From: Flavobacteriales bacterium
GTDB lineage: Bacteria; Bacteroidota; Bacteroidia; Flavobacteriales_F; PHOS-HE28
Assembly (NCBI GenBank): GCA_016710015.1
Contig: JADJLR010000001.1
Span: 124,001-188,000 of the forward strand
Length of the DNA: 64,000 bases
Direction: 5' to 3'
Part shown: one piece after another, positions 1-8,773 of the stretch
Layout of the letters: each line of letters opens with the position of its first letter
How positions within the stretch are numbered: position 1 is the stretch's first letter
Notes under the pieces: generated by a model
Database searches by the model: none
What the model was told of the DNA's origin: nothing
What the model saw: only the letters and a program-made list of their open reading frames with translations
Translations under genes and position numbers: made by a program

Positions 1-1
1 T

Positions 2-625
2 ACCCCGCGAACCGTGCTGATGGAGGTGGCCCCATTGGGATTGGACCTGAGCATCCTGGAAGGGACCTTGGATCTGGTAACCAATGCACCGGTGGACGTT
101 CCCACCTTCGAACTCGTTGTGGATGCAGGGAACATACGGGCTTGGAATGCCGGCATACACGCCCTCGGCAAGCAACTGCTCTGGGGTCCCGTACGAACCA
201 CGGAAATGGCGGACAATGGGTTGGACCGATACATACCCGGAGGGTACGTGGAAAGGCGAATGAGCCATTACAGTCCGGTGCGAGGCAAGGACGAACCGAT
301 CGTCATGGCCCCTGAACAATTGGAGGCCTTGGAACGGATCAAAGCCACATTGGACGGTCGCGGGATCCAATTGATCTTGGTAGAAGCCCCTGTCACGAAA
401 GTGCATTCATCCACATACATCGGTCATGATCGGTACGTCGCCTGCATGCGAGCCATCGCGCCATTCATCAACATGAACGGAGTTCTTCCCTTGGACGACA
501 GTCTGCATTTCTATGATCCGTTCCATTTGAACCAGACCGGAGTAGAGATGTTCGATCGGGCATTGTTGGATACATTGGATCGAACGGGGCAGCTTCCACC
601 TCCTAGCCTTCGGAACGAGAACTGA
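2..625 (+). CDS. SGNH-hydrolase-like protein, C-terminal part (5' end outside window)
   Basis: The frame is open to the first base of the window, so the true start lies upstream; a GTG at 14 is only the first possible start inside the window. The visible part ends with DPFHLNQTG about 35 residues from the C-terminus, which resembles the D-x-x-H block that carries the catalytic Asp and His in SGNH/GDSL esterases. The stretch before it (IQLILVEAPVT) looks like the beta strand that precedes such a block. The Ser block would be in the missing part, so the activity is inference. In Bacteroidota such proteins often work with cell-surface acyltransferases, but nothing upstream is visible to test that. 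Confidence 0.5.
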   Translation, partial: TPRTVLMEVAPLGLDLSILEGTLDLVTNAPVDVPTFELVVDAGNIRAWNAGIHALGKQLLWGPVRTTEMADNGLDRYIPGGYVERRMSHYSPVRGKDEPIVMAPEQLEALERIKATLDGRGIQLILVEAPVTKVHSSTYIGHDRYVACMRAIAPFINMNGVLPLDDSLHFYDPFHLNQTGVEMFDRALLDTLDRTGQLPPPSLRNEN

Positions 626-711
626 AGCGTTCATCCTGATCTGGTGAACCCGTTGGATGTGGGCGTGTACCGCATACCACAACGCCACATGCAGCGTTGT
701 TGAAATTCACC

Positions 712-1653
712 ATGCGTACCACATCCCTCCTTCTCGTCGCTTTCATCCTTTTCGTGAACGGTTGCGCTACGTCGGACCGAGAACCTGCCGACAGCCTGAA
801 GCGAACCGAAGTTGGTGAGATCCAGGAAGAAACGACCCAAGGTGGATCCAAAGGGGTAGCCAGACCTGAAAAACCGGAAGCCGCACTCAGCTCCAGCGCT
901 GCGCGGTATGCGGACAGCACCCGTCGTTTCCTGCGTACTGGCGATCTCCGGTTCCGGACCGCCGATGTCGTGCGCACCACCTTCAGAATAGAGGAACTCA
1001 TTGCCAAGCACGGCGGCTACGTTGCGGAAACACGCCTGCGCAGCGAAGTGGATCGCAGATACACCACGCCGATCAGTGCGGATAGTGTGCTAGAGACCAC
1101 GAAATACAGGGTGATCAACCAACTCACTGTACGGATACCGGCCATGGCCTTGGATACCACACTCAAGTCCTTGATCAGCTATGTGGACTTCCTTGACCAT
1201 CGTACCCTTTCGGCAACGGATGTCCGGTTGATGCTCCTCCGCGATCGGTTGGCCCGCACACGGATCGCCAAGCACGAGAGCCGATTGACCAAGGCGATCG
1301 ATGAACAGGGCAACAAGTTGAAGGATGCTGCACAGGCCGAGGCACAGCTGCTGGACCGCCAAGAACAGGCGGACGAAACCACGCTGAACACGCTGGACCT
1401 AGAAGACCGGATCGCCTACAGCACGCTGACCCTGGACATTTACGACCGGGAACGGACCCAGCGGACCGTGCTCCCGAACGACGCGAACATCGAAGCCTAC
1501 GAACCCGGCTTCGGCACGAAGGCCCTCGATGCATTACAGACCGGCTGGTCGCTGTTGCTACAACTAGCTCTCCTCCTCATGCGTTCGTGGAGCGTGATCC
1601 TCCTAGCACTCGTCTCCTTCTTCCTCTACCGCAAGTACCGAGCACGAAAGTGA
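712..1653 (+). CDS. DUF4349 domain lipoprotein
   Basis: The 313-residue product starts with a lipoprotein signal ending in VNGC (Cys18), so it should be anchored to the envelope by Lgt and signal peptidase II. The start at 712 is chosen because it opens directly into the signal peptide; an upstream TTG at 697 adds only five residues. The middle has the DUF4349 layout: a paired strand region (RTGDLRFRTADV, then TVRIPAMALD) followed by a long charged coiled-coil-like helix (about residues 165-215). The last 30 residues are a transmembrane segment followed by RKYRARK. The molecular function of DUF4349 is not known. Confidence 0.8.
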   Translation: MRTTSLLLVAFILFVNGCATSDREPADSLKRTEVGEIQEETTQGGSKGVARPEKPEAALSSSAARYADSTRRFLRTGDLRFRTADVVRTTFRIEELIAKHGGYVAETRLRSEVDRRYTTPISADSVLETTKYRVINQLTVRIPAMALDTTLKSLISYVDFLDHRTLSATDVRLMLLRDRLARTRIAKHESRLTKAIDEQGNKLKDAAQAEAQLLDRQEQADETTLNTLDLEDRIAYSTLTLDIYDRERTQRTVLPNDANIEAYEPGFGTKALDALQTGWSLLLQLALLLMRSWSVILLALVSFFLYRKYRARK

Positions 1654-1697
1654 CGAAACGCACGCGCACTCCTTTCCACATTACGTCTACAACGTCG

Positions 1698-2576
1698 TCA
1701 CTTCTCATCCTCCCGTCTCCCACTGATCACCGGCTGAACTTGGTATCCCTTCGCACGCATACCCAGGATAAGCCCAGTGGTGCCGGGGAGGTGGGCGGCA
1801 CCGATCAGGAAGAACATCCCTTCACCTCCTTGCAACAGGCTGTCCATGCGGTGTACCATGCGTGTATTGCGTTCCGTGATGAGGGCCTGTTCCATGGCTT
1901 TGGGCATCGAACCACTCTTCTCGGCAGCGCCCAATAGCCCCTCCAGATCTTGGGCGGCATAGGCATCCAACATCGCATCGAGTTCCTTCGGATAGCCATC
2001 GTGGTCCACGTGATCCAGAAGCATCTTGGCTTGTTCCTTCACCGTCAATGCATCCATGGCGCCGAGTTGTTCGTCGATCGTTTCCACACCGATCACCCGT
2101 TTCCCAAGATCCCGGGCCCGCACTTGCAGGTATTCATCCAGCACTTGCGACCTAGCACCTCCCATGGTCGATTCGGAGAGCATGGCCTCCACGAACATGG
2201 GTTTCACGCGGTAAAGCATCGGTGCGGCCATACCCAAGCGCTCGTTCAGCGCCTTTTCCACGCGGATCCAATCCTTCTTCCGGTACAGGTCCTTCAGCTG
2301 CTTCCCATTAGGCATCCACATACGCTTCAATAGCCCGATGCCCTGATCGCCGATCGCGAGGTCCAACTCTCCAGCTACCACCGTGGATCGATCCAAGGCC
2401 GGCAACACCGAATCGCCGAACTGGAACGCCCGTTCGTCCTTGGTGTGCATGGTGCCGTACAGATAACTGGATGCGCCACCCTTTTGGGATCCAATACGCC
2501 ACAGCAGTGTTTGCTCCAACGGTTGCGCGCCAAGCAGGAAGGGTGCAAGAAGTGTGAGAAGAAGCGGAAACCGCAT
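1698..2576 (-). CDS. TraB/GumN family protein
   Basis: This 292-residue product begins with a signal peptide (MRFPLLLTLLAPFLLGAQ), which is why the internal ATG at 2576 is preferred over one 33 bases upstream. It carries YLYGTMHT near the N-terminus and GAAHLPG near the C-terminus, the paired G-x-x-H motifs of the TraB/GumN (ChaN-like, Tiki-like) fold, with an acidic AGELD segment between them. Relatives include metal-dependent protease-like proteins, but most bacterial members have no proven substrate. It is convergent with the DUF4349 gene and probably exported to the periplasm. Confidence 0.85.
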   Translation of the reverse strand: MRFPLLLTLLAPFLLGAQPLEQTLLWRIGSQKGGASSYLYGTMHTKDERAFQFGDSVLPALDRSTVVAGELDLAIGDQGIGLLKRMWMPNGKQLKDLYRKKDWIRVEKALNERLGMAAPMLYRVKPMFVEAMLSESTMGGARSQVLDEYLQVRARDLGKRVIGVETIDEQLGAMDALTVKEQAKMLLDHVDHDGYPKELDAMLDAYAAQDLEGLLGAAEKSGSMPKAMEQALITERNTRMVHRMDSLLQGGEGMFFLIGAAHLPGTTGLILGMRAKGYQVQPVISGRREDEK

Positions 2577-2605
2577 GCGGCCAAGATAGCCAAGCGGTGG
2601 AGGGT

Positions 2606-2713
2606 TCAATCCGCTACCCGGGCCAAGGCGAACGAGGCGATCGCGAGCACCGAGAAGAGCAACATACTCAGTCGGATCAACTGAGCGCGGGTTTCAGAGC
2701 GTGTACGGTCCAT
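2606..2713 (-). CDS. Candidate small single-span membrane protein
   Basis: A 35-residue frame (MDRTRSETRAQ followed by a hydrophobic helix of about 18 residues and ending ALARVAD) lies 29 bases upstream of the TraB/GumN gene on the same strand. A charged N-terminus followed by one helix is a typical small-protein topology. The same frame continues upstream to 2887 with a less protein-like composition, so the start is uncertain. No family is recognised, and it could be a chance frame. Confidence 0.3.
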   Translation of the reverse strand: MDRTRSETRAQLIRLSMLLFSVLAIASFALARVAD

Positions 2714-2886
2714 GGATCGCCTGTTGAGTATGGGTAAGACGAAACGGCCTCCAAGGGTTGCCTCCAAGGAACGACCCGGTCGAGGTTCCTGCTCCATGCC
2801 GGATCCATTGGAAAGATCGCCCTCAGACCAACGGGAGCAGCGCCCAACGGCCCATCCACAGCCCTTCGGTACCTTCGCGCACCGCA

Positions 2887-4272
2887 ATGCGCCACAGCCG
2901 TACCGTCGCCTTCCATACCCTGGGCTGCAAGCTCAATTTCAGCGAGACCAGCACCTTGGCCCGTTCGCTGGAAGAGGCGGGCTACGCCAAGGTGCGACAG
3001 GAGGAGCGCCCGGACGTATTCGTGCTGAATACCTGTAGTGTAACGGAGAACGCAGATAAGGAGTGCCGCCGACATGTGCGCAGATTCCGCAACATCAACC
3101 CGGATGCATTCATTGCGGTGGTGGGCTGTTACGCCCAGTTGAAGCCGGAGGAGATCGCTGCCATACCTGGGGTGGATCTGGTGTTGGGTGCGAATGAGAA
3201 ATTCGATCTGGCCACCCACGTGGAACGTCATTCCGGGGTCGAGCCAGCCATGACCGGACCAAAGGGAAAGGCCATCTACTCCCCCATCAAGGACCTCAAG
3301 CAATTCGTTCCGAGCTACAACACGAACGACCGCACCCGCACATTCCTGAAAGTGCAGGATGGATGCGACTACTTCTGCTCTTTTTGTACCATTCCATTGG
3401 CACGGGGTCGCAGCCGCAGCGCCACCATAGCGGATACGGTCGCACAGGCTGAAGCGATCGCGGCCACGGGTGTGAAGGAGATCGTCCTTACGGGCGTGAA
3501 TACCGGTGATTTCGGTCGGCAGCACGATCAGAATTTCCTTCAACTGATCGAAGCGCTCGACGAGGTCCAAGGCATCGAGCGGTTCAGGATCAGCAGCATC
3601 GAGCCGAATCTTTGCCACGATGGCGTGATCGACTTCGTCGCCAACAGCCAACGATTCGCGCCGCACTTCCACATGCCCCTGCAAAGTGGTAGCGATGTGA
3701 TATTGGAACGCATGCGACGCAGGTATGACACCACACTTTACCGAGAGCGTGTATTACGGATCAAGGAGCAGATGCCACACGCCTGCATCGGCGTGGATGT
3801 GATCACCGGCACGCCGGGTGAAACGGAAGCAGAATTCCTGAAGACGCACGAACTCCTGCGAAGCATTCCGGTCGACTACTTGCACGTATTCACGTACAGC
3901 GAGCGCGCGAACACCACCGCCGTCAGTTCCGCGTCGCTTCTCAAGGAGGATACCATTCCCATGGAGATCCGCCGCGAGCGCACGAAGCGTTTGCGCATAC
4001 TGAGCAGCAAGCTGCAGCGGGCGTTCTACGAAAAGCACCAAGGCACCACGCGTTCCGTGTTGGTGGAGGCGGAAGAAAGCGAAGGCAAGCTGCACGGCTA
4101 TACGGACAATTACATCCGCGTGGCCCTTGACTTCAACGCATCACTCATCAACACCATGATCCCCGTTGAACTGATCGGCATCAACGGAGATGGGCACGTG
4201 CAAGGCACACCTCTTTCCGCGTACAACAAGATCCACAGGACCGAGGTATCAGCAACATTTTTGATCTTCTGA
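2887..4272 (+). CDS. mtaB: tRNA (N6-threonylcarbamoyladenosine(37)-C2)-methylthiotransferase MtaB
   Basis: MtaB is a radical-SAM enzyme that adds a methylthio group to t6A37 of ANN-decoding tRNAs. The 461-residue product has the three N-terminal cluster cysteines (TLGCKLN, LNTCSVT, VVGCYAQ), then the radical-SAM triad C160-x3-C164-x2-C167 in DGCDYFCSFC, and a C-terminal TRAM-like segment. CKLN together with DYFCSFCTIP favours MtaB over MiaB or RimO. The ATG at 2887 is chosen because it begins just before the conserved FHTLGCKLN; the longer frame upstream is low in conserved features. A TACCTTCG box at 2870-2877 may be its -7 element. It is followed by lgt after 12 bases. Confidence 0.93.
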   Translation: MRHSRTVAFHTLGCKLNFSETSTLARSLEEAGYAKVRQEERPDVFVLNTCSVTENADKECRRHVRRFRNINPDAFIAVVGCYAQLKPEEIAAIPGVDLVLGANEKFDLATHVERHSGVEPAMTGPKGKAIYSPIKDLKQFVPSYNTNDRTRTFLKVQDGCDYFCSFCTIPLARGRSRSATIADTVAQAEAIAATGVKEIVLTGVNTGDFGRQHDQNFLQLIEALDEVQGIERFRISSIEPNLCHDGVIDFVANSQRFAPHFHMPLQSGSDVILERMRRRYDTTLYRERVLRIKEQMPHACIGVDVITGTPGETEAEFLKTHELLRSIPVDYLHVFTYSERANTTAVSSASLLKEDTIPMEIRRERTKRLRILSSKLQRAFYEKHQGTTRSVLVEAEESEGKLHGYTDNYIRVALDFNASLINTMIPVELIGINGDGHVQGTPLSAYNKIHRTEVSATFLIF

Positions 4273-4284
4273 TCGACCCGATCG

Positions 4285-5457
4285 ATGTACCCCACCCTCT
4301 ATCACGCGCTACTCGACCTGACTGGACTGGACTTTCCATTCCTGAAATTCCTGAACAGCTTCGGCTTCTTCGTAGCGGTGGCCTTCTTTTTCGCGAGCTG
4401 GACCCTGAGCCTTGAACTACGTCGCAAGGAAGGTCTCGGGTTGTTGCAGCCGGTGACCAAGAAGATCACCATTGGCCTGTCTGCATCGCCGCTGGAGTTG
4501 ATCACGAACGGTCTGCTCGGCTTCCTTTTGGGCTGGAAAGGGTTGCACCTGCTGCTGAACTTCGCGGAAACCACAGCCGATCCGCAAGGATTCCTGCTGA
4601 GTGGGCAAGGCAATTTCCTGGGCGGCGTGGGTGTGGGGTGCTTATTCGTTTGGAGCAAGTGGCGCGAGAAGCAGAAAGCAAAGCTGGCCGAACCGAGAAC
4701 GGAGGAAATCCGCATGCAAGCCCATGAACACGGCGGCAACATCACCATGGTAGCGGCACTTTGGGGCCTCATTGGTGCCAAGCTCTTCCACTGGCTGGAG
4801 AACCCGGACGAATTCATGGCCTTCGTTAGGAACCCCGGTGGTGACGGTGTTTTCAGCGGCCTTACGATGTACGGTGGATTGATCATGGCGGGCTTCATGG
4901 TGATCCGCTATTTCAAGAAGAATGGGATCCCTGCGTGGCACGGTATGGACAGTGCCGCCCCCGGCGTGATGCTGGCCTACGGCATCGGTCGGATCGGTTG
5001 TCAAGTAAGTGGCGATGGCGACTGGGGCATCGTCAACACCGCCACCGCACCGGGATGGATGCCCAAGTGGCTGTGGTCGTACAGCTATCCGAACAACGTG
5101 AACAGTGTCGGAATACCCTTCACAGGAGAGCCCTGTTTCCCCGGCTATTGCACGGTGCTGCCCGAGCCGGTATTCCCCACTCCGATCTACGAGACACTGA
5201 TGTGCGTGGGCTTGTTCTTCGTGCTCTGGACCATGCGAAAACACATCACCACGGGTGGCATCATCTTCTTCGCCTTCCTGCTGTTCAATGGCATCGAGCG
5301 GTTCTTCATCGAAAAGATCCGCGTCAATGTGCCTTTTGCTGGCACCTGGACCCAGGCCGAGGTGATCGCGTTGATCCTGATACTCGTGGGCATTGCCGGC
5401 ATCGTCTGGTTGCGCTCCAAAAAGACCCCGAATCATGGACCTCAAGAAACTGACTGA
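4285..5457 (+). CDS. lgt: Prolipoprotein diacylglyceryl transferase Lgt
   Basis: Lgt transfers diacylglycerol from phosphatidylglycerol to the lipobox cysteine of prolipoproteins in the inner membrane. The 390-residue product is polytopic and has the Lgt signature region GRIGCQVSGDGDWG starting near residue 235, together with PTPIYE and GIERFFIEKIRVN towards the C-terminus. At 390 residues it is longer than the roughly 290-residue enterobacterial enzyme, as is usual for Bacteroidota, because of a loop of about 60 charged residues (about 120-155). It should modify the many lipoproteins encoded in this window. It overlaps the next gene by 23 bases. Confidence 0.93.
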   Translation: MYPTLYHALLDLTGLDFPFLKFLNSFGFFVAVAFFFASWTLSLELRRKEGLGLLQPVTKKITIGLSASPLELITNGLLGFLLGWKGLHLLLNFAETTADPQGFLLSGQGNFLGGVGVGCLFVWSKWREKQKAKLAEPRTEEIRMQAHEHGGNITMVAALWGLIGAKLFHWLENPDEFMAFVRNPGGDGVFSGLTMYGGLIMAGFMVIRYFKKNGIPAWHGMDSAAPGVMLAYGIGRIGCQVSGDGDWGIVNTATAPGWMPKWLWSYSYPNNVNSVGIPFTGEPCFPGYCTVLPEPVFPTPIYETLMCVGLFFVLWTMRKHITTGGIIFFAFLLFNGIERFFIEKIRVNVPFAGTWTQAEVIALILILVGIAGIVWLRSKKTPNHGPQETD

Positions 5458-6232
5458 ACAGGTCGAAGCGTTGTGCATCGAGATCGCGGACTTCATCCGT
5501 GAGGAGGCACCGAAACTTACAGAAGCGGGTGTTTCGAGCAAGAGCGCGAACAACTTGGTAACGCATGTGGACCATACCGCAGAGGACCGGTTGGTGGAAG
5601 CATTGGAGAAGATCCTGCCCGAGGCAGGCTTCATCGCCGAGGAAGGCAGTGGGGAGAAAGGCGATGGCCTCAACTGGATCATCGATCCACTGGATGGCAC
5701 CACCAACTTCGTACACGGTGTACCGTGCTATTGCATCAGCATCGCCCTGGTGGACGGTACGGAACCGCTCCTCGGTGTGGTACACGAGGTGACGCGCGAC
5801 GAACGCTTCACCGCATGGAAGAATGGCGGAGCATTCATGAATGGCCAACCGATCCGTGTTTCGCCCCGCAAGGAATTGGTGGATAGCCTGCTCGCGACCG
5901 GTTTCCCGTACGACGATTTCGGGCACGAAGCGGAATACATGGATCTGCTGCGCGAATTGATGCACCGGACCCGAGGCATCCGTCGTTTGGGCAGTGCTGC
6001 GGCGGATCTGGCATACGTGGCCTGTGGGCGATTCGAGGCATTCTACGAGTATGGATTGAACAGTTGGGATGTGGCTGCTGGCGTACTTCTTGTGCGCGAG
6101 GCCGGTGGAAAGGTCAGCGGGTTCGCCCCCACCAAGGATCCGTTGTTCGACGAAGAGATCGTGGCAAGCAATAGCGCGATCCATGACGAATTGCTCGAGG
6201 CGATCGATCGGAATTGGCAGCGGCAGGATTGA
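5435..6232 (+). CDS. Inositol monophosphatase family protein
   Basis: This 265-residue Mg-dependent phosphatase has the family signature IDPLDGTTNFVHG, with metal ligands Asp84 and Asp87, an upstream EEGSGE loop, and the C-terminal motif WDVAAGVLLVREAGG. The start at 5435 lies inside the end of lgt and opens directly into MDLKKLTEQVEALC, the usual N-terminal helix. The family includes SuhB, CysQ and IMPase; the motif set is closest to SuhB/IMPase rather than CysQ, but the substrate cannot be assigned from sequence alone. Confidence 0.9.
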   Translation: MDLKKLTEQVEALCIEIADFIREEAPKLTEAGVSSKSANNLVTHVDHTAEDRLVEALEKILPEAGFIAEEGSGEKGDGLNWIIDPLDGTTNFVHGVPCYCISIALVDGTEPLLGVVHEVTRDERFTAWKNGGAFMNGQPIRVSPRKELVDSLLATGFPYDDFGHEAEYMDLLRELMHRTRGIRRLGSAAADLAYVACGRFEAFYEYGLNSWDVAAGVLLVREAGGKVSGFAPTKDPLFDEEIVASNSAIHDELLEAIDRNWQRQD

Positions 6233-6236
6233 GGGT

Positions 6237-7535
6237 ATGATCCCGTTCCGGAATACGTTCGACCCGATCCCGACCATCGTGCAGCGCTCACTCCACCTCA
6301 TTCTGGTTCTTCTCTCTGGTCTCTGCGCAACGGCACAGGATTGCTCCATCCCATTCACCGAACCACTGTTCGAAGTACAAGAACGCAGTGACATCTGGTA
6401 CGGGAATGCTCCACGTTTCAATGGCGGGAGCGATAGCTTGCGGTTGAACCTATTCACGCCGATCGGTGATGGACAGACCGAACGTCCGTTGGTGATCGCC
6501 ATACACGGAGGCGGCCTCATCGAAGGCCATCGCAACGAATTGAATGACTATTGTCGGATCATGGCCAGCATGGGTTGGGCAGCGGCTACAGTCACGTACC
6601 GGCTCGGCTACTACGGCACCGGGATATTGGACCCGCCCTATGCGTACGACCCCAACGAAATGCGACGCGCCATCTTCCGGGCCATGCAAGATGCAAAGGG
6701 TGCCATCCGCTTCCTGAAAGGTCGCCACGAGGAGGACAGTACCAGCACCAACAATGTGTTGCTGGCCGGTTTCAGTGCGGGATCCATCACCGCCATGCAT
6801 GCGGCCTATCTGGACCAGCCCGAAGAAAAGCCGGCCGCAGCATTTGCGATCGGCGATGTGCAGCACTTCTTCGACTTCTACCCACGCCCGGACCTGGGCA
6901 GCATCGACGGGGATCTCAACCAGAATGGATCCAATGCATCGATCCTTGGCGTATCGAACTTCTTCGGCGCATTGTTGGACACGACTTTCATCGGAAGCGC
7001 CACGGACCCGGCCCTGTACTCCTACCACCAGACCATGGACCCCGTCGTTGCCTGTGGACTGAACCGTCCGTACTGGGGTATCGGTCTAGGCATACCGGAC
7101 AACCTTCCCTACCTATTTGGTTCGTGTATGCTGGACCTTCGCGTGCAACATCTAGGGTTCTCAGCCGGTCGCTACCAGTTCTCCTTGCATCCCGGGAATG
7201 CCCACGAGGTGCATGATCCGCCGGGCGAACTCGTACACAACGTTCAGTGGATGCGCGATCTCTTCTGCACGACCACCAGCACAGAGGGAAAGTTCGATCG
7301 TGGAACCACCACACTGTACCCCAACCCTACTTCCGGACCTTTGGTCGTCGATCTGGGCGGAATACCGGAGCCAGCGTTGATCACGGTCCATGATGTAACT
7401 GGAAAATTGGTGCATCTCGAAGGCACGGGTAGTGGACGGCTACAATTGGACTTTTCGGGATTGCGACCCGGCCTTTTCTTGGTCTCGATCCAAACGGGTG
7501 ATCGAGTCGAACTGCACCGGGTGATCCGCGAGTGA
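6237..7535 (+). CDS. Secreted alpha/beta hydrolase with T9SS type A sorting domain
   Basis: The 432-residue product has an N-terminal signal region ending near CATAQ, an alpha/beta-hydrolase domain with oxyanion-hole motif HGGG (residues 90-93) and nucleophile elbow GFSAGS (Ser180), and a C-terminal module of about 75 residues starting YPNPTSG. That module is the type A C-terminal sorting domain recognised by the type IX secretion system. The HGGG motif points to a carboxylesterase or feruloyl/acetyl-esterase-like activity on an extracellular substrate. The start at 6237 is four bases after the preceding stop and is the first that gives a signal peptide. Confidence 0.85.
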   Translation: MIPFRNTFDPIPTIVQRSLHLILVLLSGLCATAQDCSIPFTEPLFEVQERSDIWYGNAPRFNGGSDSLRLNLFTPIGDGQTERPLVIAIHGGGLIEGHRNELNDYCRIMASMGWAAATVTYRLGYYGTGILDPPYAYDPNEMRRAIFRAMQDAKGAIRFLKGRHEEDSTSTNNVLLAGFSAGSITAMHAAYLDQPEEKPAAAFAIGDVQHFFDFYPRPDLGSIDGDLNQNGSNASILGVSNFFGALLDTTFIGSATDPALYSYHQTMDPVVACGLNRPYWGIGLGIPDNLPYLFGSCMLDLRVQHLGFSAGRYQFSLHPGNAHEVHDPPGELVHNVQWMRDLFCTTTSTEGKFDRGTTTLYPNPTSGPLVVDLGGIPEPALITVHDVTGKLVHLEGTGSGRLQLDFSGLRPGLFLVSIQTGDRVELHRVIRE

Positions 7536-7637
7536 CCCAATGGAACACATGATGTTGTTGATCGAACCCAAGTGGACCGGGCTTCGTAGAACGTGTCGCG
7601 CCGCACCTTTGCAGCGATCGCCTCCTCGTAACGCTCG

Positions 7638-8753
7638 ATGAACACGGAACTCATTCGCCCGCTCACCGCTTTGCGGTTCTACGCGGCCTTCATCGTATTC
7701 TCATTGCATGCGAGTATGCTTCCCGGCTTGGAATGGTTGGGACATCCGCATGCCGAGCTACAAGGGCGCATCGGTGTCTCGGTCTTCTTCGTGCTCAGTG
7801 GGTTCATCATGACCTACGTGTACTACGGTGCCGATCGGTACGAGTCCACCCGTGCCAATGCCGGTCGGTTCATGATCGCGCGGATCACCCGGATCTTTCC
7901 GTTGCATCTGCTCACCATGTTGATCTGCATGCCCTTGGGACTCAACAGCAGCACTTCGCCGATCCAAGTGGAGAACCTGCCCATCCACGTTCTACTGCTG
8001 CAGGAATGGAATCCTTTCGGTCCAGGTCCTGGGCCCGGACCCAATAAGGTATCATGGACGCTGAGTTGTGAAATGTTGTTCTACGTGTGTACTCCTTTTC
8101 TCTTTGCGGCGATGTTGCGTGCAGGGCGGCGCAAGCTGCTCTTCCTCGGAACTCTTTTCGTCCTTCTCGCAGGTGCAACAATATACTTCTTCACCTCACA
8201 CAACGACCCGCTGAACGTGGTACATGCGGAACGTGCACCCTTCCGCTTGGCGGACTATGTGTTGGGGATCATCGCCTTCCTCTTCTTCCAGCGGGCCAAG
8301 CGCTTCGACCACGTCTGGCAGAAAGCATTATTGCCTATGGGTGTCCTGTGGTTCGTTGGTCTGATGGCCATGGAATACTACCGCGATGCATCCACCGATG
8401 AGAATTTGTGGATGCTACCGGGAAGCGTGATGGTCGTATTGGGTATGGCCTATCGGCGGGACTCGAAGAATTGGTTCCTCGCATCGGACCGCATGGTCTT
8501 CTTGGGTGAAGCGAGTTTCACCTTCTACATGATCCATGAATTCCTGCTACGCTACAGTCGCCAGATCCTGCTGAAGTTCGGCTTCGAGATCCACTGGTTG
8601 TTGTACATCCCGTGGTTCATCCTCGTGTTCAGCGCGATCCAATTCGCGGCGAACCAAGTACACCTGCGCTTCGAAGCACCGGTCCACAACAAAGCGCGGA
8701 AGTGGCTGGTCAAGCGATTCGGCTTGGAGAAGAAGAAGATGGTGGCCGAGTAG
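7638..8753 (+). CDS. Acyltransferase family 3 membrane protein
   Basis: The 371-residue polytopic protein begins with IRPLTALRFYAAFIVFSLHA, which contains the R-x10-H pattern of acyltransferase-3 (OafA/NodX/ExoZ-like) enzymes, and has VSVFFVLSGF and RRxx-like arginine motifs (RITRIFPLH) after the first helices. These enzymes acetylate surface polysaccharides or other exported molecules across the inner membrane. A short proline/glycine-rich loop (about residues 135-140) precedes WTLSCEMLFY, the family's conserved WSL-x-E-like segment. It stands alone after a 102-base gap. Confidence 0.88.
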   Translation: MNTELIRPLTALRFYAAFIVFSLHASMLPGLEWLGHPHAELQGRIGVSVFFVLSGFIMTYVYYGADRYESTRANAGRFMIARITRIFPLHLLTMLICMPLGLNSSTSPIQVENLPIHVLLLQEWNPFGPGPGPGPNKVSWTLSCEMLFYVCTPFLFAAMLRAGRRKLLFLGTLFVLLAGATIYFFTSHNDPLNVVHAERAPFRLADYVLGIIAFLFFQRAKRFDHVWQKALLPMGVLWFVGLMAMEYYRDASTDENLWMLPGSVMVVLGMAYRRDSKNWFLASDRMVFLGEASFTFYMIHEFLLRYSRQILLKFGFEIHWLLYIPWFILVFSAIQFAANQVHLRFEAPVHNKARKWLVKRFGLEKKKMVAE

Positions 8754-8773
8754 TCACCGATCCTCGGAGATCT

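Noticed and set aside
2677..3684. 335-codon minus-strand frame opposite mtaB
   Set aside because: It overlaps the well-supported mtaB gene and shows no conserved motif.
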